From positions 496,001 through 560,000 of the forward strand of contig JAMPIV010010594.1 in assembly GCA_024509875.1 (NCBI GenBank): a DNA stretch of 64,000 bases, in the 5' to 3' direction. This DNA comes from Oreohelix idahoensis (taxonomy: Eukaryota > Mollusca > Gastropoda > Stylommatophora > Oreohelicidae). Made by a program: the position numbers and the translations under genes. This document shows, one piece after another, positions 33,902 to 45,300 of the stretch; position 1 is the stretch's first letter; each line of letters opens with the position of its first letter. The notes under the pieces are model-generated. The model saw nothing but the letters and a program-made list of their open reading frames with translations, had not been told where the DNA came from and did not search any database.

Positions 33902-35145
33902 ATTCACTGAATAAAGAAAAACACATATGAAATATTTTACATATTATGTACTCAATATAACTTACATTTAAACTGCAAGCGTAGCTTGTCTTATAGTTTA
34001 TCACTTCCCGTGGAATAAGTTATATTTAAAAATCAAACATCCTGAATTAGGAATACTTACGCATTCCGTCAATACTCAAGATGTAGCAGTCATTTAATAA
34101 GTTAGTTTTAAAATATATTCTCTCGACTGAGTATTTAGCAGTTAAATTAAATTTATTATAGCTACCTGATTTATAAGCTAGAAATTATAATTTATTCTGC
34201 TTTCCACTGTAACTCATCAGCTAGAGAATATAACCGACTTATAAATATTCATTCTGCACAAAAGAAACTAGTGAAATATGAAATAAGCGATTATCACTTT
34301 ATCACTTCACAAAATACTAGATATAATATATTTTTACCTCAGACAGAACTACAGGTAGTCGCACAACTTAGAATCATACGCTGAATATTTATGGAAGTCT
34401 AGAAGTTCGACAAATTGTCGAAACAAACTGAGAAACTTCGCTATACAGCTTATTCTATTCCGAGCAACCTGTCTACTGCGAATTTAGAGGACTGAATGAA
34501 AATAAAATCTAACTCCCTCCAGTATATATGAAACACCAGACAAAGATGACCACTATTTCCATAAACTACGCAATAGCCTCCCCTTCTCTTAACACTTCCT
34601 GTACATAGATGCATGCCGTAACTGCCATCAGTGCGTCTATGACACCTCCTATCCTCATTACTGAGCGAGGAGTGAGTGGCAGATCACACTTTTCGCTGAG
34701 AAAGGTAACCGAGAAACTACGTATCAGGTGGGATATCCCAGACACTGTCTGGTCTGAGCGAATGCGTCTGGCGCGATTCACACCTCCGTCCAGCTATCGG
34801 ACCGTGAGCGCTCATGGCAAGTGCGAGAAACGCGGTGACAGGTGACAAATGCAGACGATATCTCGCCTATAAGTCTGGCGAAAACGAATATTCACAGTTT
34901 ACGTCTACAACGCAATAATCTCCCGAGCCTGGCATCTACGTAATAACCTCACTAGTGCGTTTCTAAATGAGAAACTAAACCCGTCGAAAGTTAGAATGGG
35001 AATATAGTAATATATATATATAGTCGCAAACGTACGAATGCGAAAAACACAGGAAAAGGATAAAATGATAATAAAATAGAGGATACGGGTGAAAGAAGAA
35101 GAAGAGGATATAGGCAATTTATAGACCATAAATGTCTACGTGACA

Positions 35146-35935
35146 CTGGGTGTTCTAGTGCTTGTAGTGATGATAGTGAGTCTGTAAATATCGTAACAGC
35201 TTCTGGTAAGTTATCTTCAATTATTTCTAAACTTTTAAGAATTGCTACCATCTTTGCGGTAAAAATCGAAGCCCCTTCAGTTACACTGTAGCTCTTTTTT
35301 ATTCCCCATTGTAGTATTACAACTCCGGCACCTAGTTGCACACTATCACCCTTGGATCCATCAGTGTAGACGGCCAGACTTTGTTTAGTTAGTTGATCTA
35401 TGAACTTTCTACTTATCATTTTGGCTTCCTTATCTTCTATGTTTTGTTTGATCTTTTCAGTAAGTGAGTAGTCTATGATTGGTGTTTTTAGTTCCCAGGG
35501 TGGTATTTTGCTTCTGTATTTATTACTATTTTCAATTGTGTTTGATAGTTCTTTGAACTGCGTTAGGTCTTCTATAGTTCTCCACCCTGTTGGATATCTA
35601 TCTTTATTTAAGGGGACGTCCCATACACTTGGTTGGTTTTTGACAAATGCTTTATGTGCTGGGTGGGTCACTTCTTGTGCTACTTTACTCCAATAATTTA
35701 ATCTTAGTTCTTTCCGTCTTAGACCAAGGGGAGGTATGCCAAGAGCTACTTCTAGCGCTTCTACTAATGTCGATATAAATGCACCTGTAATGGTTCTCAT
35801 GGCTGCATTTTGAATCCTGTCTAGTTTTGCTTTGTTAGAAGCTGCAGCTGAGTCATAGACTATGCTGGCATAATCCAGTTTCCCCCTGATGAAATACTTG
35901 TAGAACATAAGCATAATTTTATTGCTTATAATCCA
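35146..35935 (-). pseudogene. LINE E copy 2, RT thumb and RNase H N-terminal half
   Basis: The minus strand reads MLMFYKYFIRGKLDYASIVY, LEVALGIPPLGLRRKELRLN, KIPPWELKTPIIDYSL, LAVYTDGSKGDSVQLGAGVV (first Asp), SIFTAKMVAILKSLEI and TIFTDSLSSLQALEHP (second Asp). At HP it is cut by the DNA element and resumes at 25101. The 5' end near 35935 lacks the RT palm, so the copy was 5'-truncated on insertion. Confidence 0.88.
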
Positions 35936-36320
35936 TTACCTTTTACAATCCTTAGTATATTTAGGGGTCACCTACAGCTTTCTACTAAATTGTCTATATG
36001 TTTATTCCAATTTAGTTGTTTTTGAGAAACGCTGGTCTATAGGATTGCATATAAATGCACCTACTGAATTATTATTGGGCAGTACCAAACGATCAATTTA
36101 CGGTCTTGGTTGCAATTTAGTATAACTGCAAATGACGTTTAATTTGGTACTCTTTGGCATACAGAGATCAAAATCAGTGCGATGATTCTAGAAAGCGGAA
36201 CTTGCATCATTTTCGATCAAAGGCAACCTGTCCAGCCAGTAGTACGAAGGTCACAGAAGACGGAGAAGTGATTCTGCAAGTTGAAACTTTAAACTCACGT
36301 CTGTGAAAAATACATCAGTA
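35936..36320 (+). promoter_or_regulatory. CHCHD2: Upstream region and presumed 5' UTR/promoter of CHCHD2
   Basis: Everything between the LINE E 5' end and the CHCHD2 start codon. By position it must contain the promoter and 5' UTR unless further upstream exons exist. No TATA box, CpG-rich island or other motif is clear by eye. Confidence 0.35.
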
Positions 36321-36355
36321 ATGCCCCGTAGAGGAAGATCAGGCGGAATAAGCAG
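36321..36355 (+). CDS. CHCHD2: CHCHD2 coding exon 1 (start codon, 11 codons plus 2 nt)
   Basis: The ATG opens MPRRGRSGGIS followed by AG, then a GTAAC donor at 36356. The two leftover bases join the single base g at 55905 to make an Arg codon, the same phase and position as the vertebrate exon 1/2 junction. The MPR start and basic, Ser/Gly-rich composition are typical of the family. The exon is too short to stand out as an open frame, and the donor is a weaker match than GTAAGT. No TATA box is obvious in 36120-36320, and the transcription start is not determined. Confidence 0.85.
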
Positions 36356-39300
36356 GTAACAGGATTTTTTGGATATCTTAAATTAGGTGTTGTTTCAAAG
36401 ATTAGCATCTGAAGTCTAAAATGAATTGATAATCTTCATCAAGTGATGCAGATAAGCGAAGTAAAGTGTGACGTAGGGCCTATTTCTAATTTCGCCAAAA
36501 TGTCTAGGCCTATTTATTCGACGGCTAAATAAGTCTCCAACGCTGATACAACCTTAAAGATTAGGTCTAATATTCATTTGAGCCAAGAATCCTAACCCTA
36601 AGGGGTTAACCCTATGGGACTGAAATAAACAGTGAGACTTCTTTCTGTTCGATACGGCCTTAAAAAAATAAAATAATTCAGAGACGCAGTAATAAGGGTT
36701 AGGCCTAGGTTTAGGATACCTAAGTTACCTAACTGTAAACCCTAACCTCAATCCTTACCCTTAATGACGTGGGCGATTTATTTGTATGGCATCAAAGAAC
36801 ACGTCATCCTATTGTTCATTTGAACCAACATTAATGACTTTATTGGTCGCCAGATCGATAGATATGTGGGCGAACTCAGACTTAGGTCTCACTATACTTC
36901 ATGTCAAGATCTGCTTACTCGTAGCAAGCAAGAGGACATGCACACCATCATAGCTGGCAGACGCTGGAGCTGGGTTGGTCATGTCCTCAGAAGAGACCCC
37001 GATGCCATCACAAGAACAGCTATGCTTTGGACCCCTGAAGGAAAGCGAAAGAGAGGCAGACCAAAAACAACTTGGCGGAGGACTGTGGAGGCTGAGATGC
37101 AAAGAATGAACCAGAGTTGGGGCACTGTACGAAGGATGGCCACCGACCGTGCAAAGTGGAATCAATTTGTTGTTGCCATACAAGACGCCACTAGGCGTGA
37201 TGGCCACTGACTGCTTTGACGGTCGGTGGTTAAGGATCGAAGAAGAAGAAGATACTTCATGTCAACAAGTTAATCATAAGTAGTTTCATGAAAGTGCACA
37301 CATTCAGTAAATAAGTCACCAGTTTAAAAAAAATATATAGGCCTATAGGGCCTATAAGAACCCTGGTAGCCTATAGGCTATCACAAAACACATTTGATAA
37401 GTTTGGATGTGAACAACAGTTTTGTTGTTTGGTTAGGCCTACGCCTTTAAAACAAATATTAGGCTATATCTCATTAAAATACATTTCACCAGAAGAGTAG
37501 TTGTAATACTTCATTCATTCATAACCCTCCACTCCCAAAGGAGCATAGGCCTTCAACAAACACATGCCAAGTCCTTCTGTCACGTGCCATCATCTCGAGT
37601 TCTTTCCACGTTCTCCTCATCATTTTCACCTCTGTTTCCAGCTCTCTTCTCCATGTGCTTCTTGGTCTACCTCTGCCTCTCTTGCCCTGGGGGTTCCAGA
37701 ACAAGGACTGCCTTGTAATACTATCAACAGGTTTCCTCAGTGTATGTCCTATCCATCGCCATCGTCTTCTTCTCATCTCTTGTTCCACTGGCACTTGTCT
37801 AGTTCTTGTGATCAGTTCCACGTTGGTAACCTTATCATACCATTTTAATCCCTCTATTCTACGCAAGCACCCATTTATGAAAGTCTGTAGCTTTTTGGTT
37901 GTTGTCTTTGTTGTTCTCCATGTCTTAGAGCCATACAATAGGACTGACTTCACATTTGAGTTGAAGATTCTTATTTTCATGTTGGATCCGATTTCTCTTG
38001 ATTTCCATATATTTCCCAATGCAATGAAAGCTCCTCTTGCTTTTTGTATTCTTAGTTTGATATCACTGTCTGTCCCTCCAACTTTGTCTATATTGCTGCC
38101 AAGATATGTGTACGATTCTACATCTTGTATTGGTGTTTCTTCAAGTTCAACCCTTTTATTACCTGCTTTTATTCTCATTATTTTTGTCTTTTCCCTGTGT
38201 ATTTTCAGACCCAATTGCTGTGACCTCTCATCTAGTGTTTTCAATTTGTCCTGCATCTGATTACGGTTATGGGACAGAAGAGCCAAGTCATCAGCAAAAT
38301 CCAGATCATCCAACTGCTTAGTCAGAGTCCACTGGATTCCATTTCTGTTTTGTGTTGTCGATGATCTCATTACCCAGTCTGGGACCCAAAGATGCAGCAA
38401 TAGAGAATGCAGTCAGTGACCCATAGCATAACTGCTTGCGTCAGGGTCAGCGAACCAGAGCTGACCAAGACCCTACTCCACCTCCACGTGGTGGTCCTGG
38501 AAACAGGCTGCATCACTGCAGTCTGGCTGGGAGAGTAGGGATCGAAGAGGGAAGGCAAACCCGGTCCCAAAAAAATGCCGTGCTGAAGTCGGATGTGTCG
38601 GCCGAAAGGCGCAGATATCGCAGCTCCGGCGTAAACAGACGCAACGCAACCAACGTCCTTTTCATAACGAACGAAGAAGAAGAAGATTACCCAGTCAATT
38701 GCTAGTAAGAAAAGAAATGGAGACAAGAGGCATCCCTGTCTGTTGCTGTCATTTTCGACGGAGTCATCTGTCAAGTTATTTGCTTATGTTTGTATCATAA
38801 GTATAATTGTGTCTTTACCTGCGATGTCAGGTTGATTAGGGGTTGTCTTCCCTTGTTTATTCATTCATTGTGTTTGACCTTTAGGGTCAGAGGTTGACAG
38901 TTCGGCGTGGGCCTATGGGAAGGTTTTTTAAGCGGGAGTGAGATATACTTCCGGGAAGCCGGGAGGTCCTGTTTTTCTGAAGGGACCAAGAGTCCATTGT
39001 TTTTCGGGGAGAATCTTCGAAGTAACTGCTATGGCAGTTTTCCCCAGTGAATCTCTGTGCGTCGGGATGACGACAGAATTCCTTGTGTAGTTCTGAGGAT
39101 TCATTTACCAGGTAATACCGACCTTTATGCATTATTACGCTTTTCGGTGGCAGAACATGTAAAGGATTACCTAGGGTGAACAGCAGCTCACTGATCCGCC
39201 ATTTCAGAACTTATATATTTGTGCTCGAGGTAGCCATCCAAGACTGTTAGTCTTATATTGTCCAGAAATCCAGTGACGAAGATATATTGTGGGAGCCGCA

Positions 39301-42300
39301 GATTGGCGGAACTTCTATCTACAATAAGTATTACTGCAGGGTTGGTGATAACCTATTTAACAGAAGTACACGGCCGACGTTAGGACGAGGCCTGTGCTTC
39401 CGGCTATTATACTACAGCCTGATATGTGCAATTGGCAGGGAGTGCCAAGTTGCACCTGTGTGTCAAGGTAACTAAGGCATCTGACGCGTTTAGTCAGAGA
39501 CGCCAAGGGCGACGCTACGAACTGTCATTATTGAAGAACTTTGCTATTGACCATGCACGTCTATTCTGATGTTTACCTTTTTGAATGCCAAATGTATACC
39601 TATCGATGTCAGGTCAGCATGACCTTGTTACACTGACTGTTCCTGTTGATATTATGTGTGTTCCCGTCAATAAATGTCTTGAAACATGCCTGCAGTGTCA
39701 AAGCATCCTTGATTACTGCATGTGAGAGTATGGGTTGCAGGATCTACATCTATACGAGCCTAAACACATTCGCGTCTTCATTCGCACCCACACTCAACTC
39801 ATCATACGCTCGCACTACACATCTAACAACATGTAAACTGTCTTGGGCCAGTGATCACCTCAACAAGAAAAAAAAGACAGTTACATTTCTGGTGGACCAG
39901 TTACGTGGGCTCTTATGATACATTTCTTGTCGCCAATGTGGCCTAGAAACTTACATTTCTGATGGACCAGATCTGTGGGTTTAAAAAGAACAGAGCGAGC
40001 ATTTGACATTATTGTTGACATTTATGGATCCAGAAATTTACATTCCTGGTTGGCTGTTACATGTATGATGTCTCCAGTTTTGTCGAGAAAGTTACAAGAA
40101 GGACAAGTACACATTACACTTCTGATCTGTGGGTCTAAGCTACACACGGGACAGCCGTAACACACAACGCTAATTCTACACTTGCAAGTTTTGGCTACAA
40201 CAGGACAGATATAGGTCATCAACGGTTGACACAAATAAACAGTACGAGCATTTATATTATAATGCTACATAAAGCATAACAAGACAAGTACTGAAGTGAA
40301 CTACTAGGCATTTGCTACGTGGACCATAACTGCATAGAAGGCGGGTTCCTATTGTAAACAGTACTGCGGGTTGTTACACGTTTCATTCAACAACAGACTT
40401 TTCTAGGTCAGAGCATTCAAGCTACATTGTTGGAGGTCAAGTGTCTGTAAACAGTACGTGAAATTGTAAACATTCAATGTGCAAGCCCTAATTTGAGAAG
40501 GTCATAGTAACTTTGGTTCGTGAATACCACTTTATGTTACAGTGGATTTGACGTTCAGTGCGCGTTTGACATTTCGTTTCTGTGTTCGCAAGGAGCAAGA
40601 AATTTATTTTAGTTTCAGCTGTGACTGAACTTGTTCTGCAACACATTGAAATTGATTGCTATATGTTTATGTCACTTCTACTGTTTTGTGTATTTTTCTG
40701 CGGGTTTTTCGGTTGGTGGGTCTTACGGTAAATATGCCACTTGATCGAGGCTTACTGTAAGCGGTCTGTAGGTGCAAATTTTCTTAATTTGGAAATTTGC
40801 TAGTGACAATTGGTCGCTATTGATGTTAGCTGTGATGTAATTGTACTTAACGTTGTTTTTGTAATATTTTGTCTGTTTTTCAGTTTTGATTGTCGATTTG
40901 TTTTGTTTGTATTCTGTAGGTCTCTCCTTTCTTGTGTATTTCTCTACACATTTTTGGTTAAAACAGTGTTGCCATTTGTATTGTTTTGTATTTTTGTCTT
41001 TGTATTTTTTTTTGGTTGTACTACATTACTGTCATGCACAGTCTACATACACATACTTGGTCATGTTTTGATATTATTGATAAGGTAGACTCTTCATATA
41101 GAGTTTGTTAAATAATATTATATAAGATATTTATACAAGTTCTTTGATAAAAGACTTGTTATCTACAAAGATTGAGACAGTAAAATAAAGTGAAGTGAGT
41201 ATACAAGTCTAGCATTTCAGACTTGTCTCCCATTGAAGTGGGATAAGGTAATTTATTTAATTTTTTTTCAGGTTTCTGATCTCATTAGACAGAATGTCTA
41301 CATTGGATTTCTTCATCCAGCAAGGGTTGACCCTTGGTAAGTCTGGTAAAGAATTGGAAGAATATTCATCTGCTCAATTCGCCATTGCATTAAAGTCAGA
41401 AGAAAAGAAACAAAAAGAGGAAATTAAATTGAAAGCAGAAGCTGAACTAAAGAAGCTAGAAGCTGAGAATAGAAGATTAGAACTTGAAGAAAGAAGGTAT
41501 CAAAGAGAGGCTGAGGAGAGAAAAGCTCAAGCTGCTGCTGAGGAGAGGAAAGCTCAAGCTGCAGCTGATGAAAGAAAATTCCAGATGGAAATGGAAGACA
41601 AAAAACTTCAAGCTGCTGCAGAGGAAAAAAAACTTCAAGCTGCTGCTGAGGCTGAAATTAGAAAAATGGAACATGAGGAAAGAAAACAGAAGATGGAACT
41701 TGATGAAAAACTCGCAATTTTGGAGTTAGAGAAATTGAAATTGGCGAGTACGGGTGCTCAGCAAACAACTTCGAGTACGACAAAGGAGTTTGTTAGTAGG
41801 ATTAAATTGCCTCATTTCAATCCTTTAAAGGATGACGTAGCAGATTATCTAGATAGATTCCAATTTTTGTGCGATACGCATAACATAAAAAAGGAAAAAT
41901 ATGTTGAACAACTGATGCCATTTTTTACAGGTGACACAGTGACTACTCTTATGACAATAGACGAACATGAGAGGACTAATTATGATGTTGTCAGGGCAGC
42001 ATTACTAAAGAAATACCAATTAAAACAAGAAGACTATCGTCTTCGTTTTAGGACAATGTTGCCAGAAAATGGAGTAGATTTCTCTGATTTTGTTACAAAG
42101 ATACGTCGTACATTTACACGATGGGTTGAGTTGTCTCAGATTGAGAAAACATATGAAGGTCTAATGGACTTATTATTGCGAGATAAGGTTTTGTCATCTG
42201 TTAATGATTCTTTTCTTGCATTCCTTCATGAGCGTAAGCCTAAAAACTTAAAAGAAATGGAGGAATACTGTTGTCAGTATGCCACAGCACATCCCCATGC

Positions 42301-45300
42301 TACAGTTAGCAATTCTAAAGTGAAAGAAGGGTTGCCAGCTGCTTCGGCAACACCATATGGCCCTAATTTCAGAAAAAAATTTCAGGGTGCTCAACAAAAT
42401 TGGAATAGGGGAAGTAATCAAAATTACACTCAGAAGCGGAGTAATCCAACACATGATGGTTCTTCGTCTATGCAGTGGAGACAAGATGGTAGTTCTCGTA
42501 ATTTTAGTGGTAATAATTTGAGACACTTTCGTAAAGGCTATCCAAATAATAACTATTCAAATTTTCGAGGTAATCATTCTCGACGTCAAGATTATGACGA
42601 TGGTGAATTTAGAAACCGGGATTCAAACCGGAATGATGAGTACAATAGACAATATGATCACAATTACAGGGGAAATGATAGTCGAAATAATTACAGGGGA
42701 AATGATAGTCAAAATAATTACAGGGGAAATGATAATCGAGGTAGACCTAGGTTTAACAAAAAAAGACCTTACCAACAGGCAAACTCTGCGCAACAAGAGT
42801 TTGATGGAGCCTGTAATACAGTAAATGATAGTGGTAACTCTAGGGCTATCACTGGTTGTGCTTTCGATTTTGGGAGAGCAACTGAATGCCCCCAATGCTT
42901 AACATTGTTTGACTCATCAACTGTATCTACGCTAAGTTGTGGTCACCCTCTTCCTGCTCTACCTGCTACAGTTGCGCATGATGGGAGAGGATCTCTCATC
43001 TTACATAAAGGTCTAATAAATGATAGGCTAGTCTCAGTACTTTTCGATTCGGGATGTACTACCGTCGGGGTTAAGGAGTCTCTGATAGATCCTTGCTGTG
43101 CCACTGGAAAAACAATCAAATGTGTTACATTTGGTGGTACTATGGAAAGCTATCCTACTGCTATTATTAGGATTGACACTCCTTTCTTCACAGGAGATGT
43201 CCATGCATGTCTTCTTCCTAATCCTATTGCGGATCTTATAATCGGTCGTATTCATGGGGTTAAGGAATGCACCCCGCAACAAATTTCTAGTTGGGAAGAA
43301 AAAAACATTCAAACGGTCAATGCAGTGGTGACAAGAGCTCAAGCTCTTAATCCCCCAACTTCATCTGATAATAGTAATGAAGTTGATAGCCAAGACGAGC
43401 ACTTGGTGATTTCCCATGACTCGTTTGTTAAACGTCAAGAAGAGGATCCTTCTTTGAAGAAATACTTCCTTCTTGCAAAGAAAGGGGATCCCAATCAAAA
43501 TACGAATCACAAATCGTATATCACTATGAAGAATGGTATATTGGTACGAATGGTACAACACTCGGACAAGTCTATGCACTCGCAAATTCTTGTGCCTAAG
43601 TGTATGAGAGCCTTAATTCTTCGGCATGCACACGATTCTCAGTGTGCGGGACACATGGGTTTTTCCAGAACTAAAACTAGAGTCCTTGCGTCATTCTTTT
43701 GGCCATTCGTGAATAAAGACATCCGAATTTATTGCCGATCTTGCAAAATTTGTCAAGAGGTCAAGTCTAGGGGTCCGAGACATGCTGCTCCTATTCAGGC
43801 TGCAGATATTCCGATTCGGCCGTTTCAGAAAATGGCTATAGACATCATTGGTCCGTTCAAAATTAAGTCAGCCAGAGGACACCAATTTATCCTCACTTGC
43901 GTGGACATGTGCACGCGTTGGCCAGAGGCTATTCCTCTGAAGAGCATATCAACTGTCGATATCGCTGATGCTCTTTGGCTCGTATTTTCTCGTCTGGGAT
44001 TCCCCGGAGAAATACTGTCGGATCACGGCACTCAGTTAATTTCGGACGTTATGTCTCAGGTAATGGCTACGCTAGACATTAAAAGGTCTCTCAGTAGTAT
44101 TTATCATCCAATGTCCAATGGATTGGTAGAACGTCTTAACAGGACACTAAAGAACTTACTTGGCAAGATAACGGAGGATCATCCTGAAGATTGGGACAGG
44201 GTTTTACCTGCAGTCCTCTTTGCCTATAGAGAGGTTCCCAACGAGCATACAGGGTTTTCTCCTTTCGAACTTGTCTTTGGCGCGCAACCGCGCGGGCCAA
44301 TGTCCTTGTTACACGATTTGATAACTTCCGATAATATTGACGATGATACACAATCGTCATATGAATATGTTATAGCTCTTAGAGAAAAGATTATCGAATC
44401 GTGCAGGTTAGCAACTTCATCTTCCGAATTTGCGAAAGAAAAAGCTAGGCGATTTGCTAATAAGAAAAGACGCCTACGTCAACTTTGTCCTGGAGACAAA
44501 GCATATGTCTTACTGCCCTCAAGAGAGAATAGACTTCTCATTTCTTGGAAGGGTCCATACACTATAGTCTCGAAAATTTCTGATGTCGACTATATTGTCG
44601 ATGTGGATGGAAGGCATAAAACCTTCCATATAAATATGTTAACAGAGTTTATTGAACGTCCAGACTATTTACAGCCTATTTTCCAGGCGACGGACGACTC
44701 TCCAGTTCAACATGGTCACATCTCATCCCTGTCCGTTATACAGGATGAGGAAACTATTTTTTCTGACGTGAACTTACCTCTTCCTACGATTCCACTTACT
44801 TCAACGGAATCGTGGAGAGACGTTACAGTCTCTTCTAACTTGTCTTTTGAGGAACAACGTCAAGTATCCTCTACGTTACAATCATATCAGGATGTCCTTA
44901 CCGACATTCCTGGACACACAGATGTCATAGAACATGACATCATACTTACTGATCGTAATCCGATCAGAGTAAGACCATACCCAATACCTATTCATTTTCA
45001 AGCACAAGTCGAGAAAGAATTGGATGAAATGATTCAACTACAAATAATTGAACCATCCACTTCAGCTTATTCTTCGTCGATAGTTATTGTTCGAAAGAAA
45101 GACAATAACATACGTCTTTGCGTTGATTATCGCAAATTAAATCAAGTTACGAAGTTCGATGCTGAACCTATGCCGTTATTAGATGATCTACTTATTAGAC
45201 TTTCTAAAGCTAAATTCTTTACTAAACTAGACTTGTCGAAAGGTTATTGGCAAGTCCCATTGACGGAACACGCCAAACCTCTCACTGCTTTTTCGACACC

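Larger units (their letters stand above)
25110..35145. mobile_element. 8-bp-TSD DNA element, copy 2, split by an LTR-type element
   Basis: Flanked by CTGGGTGT (25102-25109, 35146-35153). Its own sequence is 25110-26422 and 33902-35145, together colinear (inverted) with copy 1 at 3158-5688, including the internal (TA)n. Ends read CGTAGATTTTTGATAGG and, inward from the right, CGTAGACATTTATGG, an imperfect inverted repeat. No transposase is present. It is inserted in the RNase H region of LINE E. Confidence 0.78.

Noticed and set aside
36590..36760. Interstitial telomere-like repeats (CCTAACCCTAA phrases)
   Set aside because: Only scattered single phrases, no tandem array.
38370..38774. A 134-codon minus-strand frame across LTR, LINE B and SINE
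   Set aside because: A chance fusion across three different mobile elements; no single protein.
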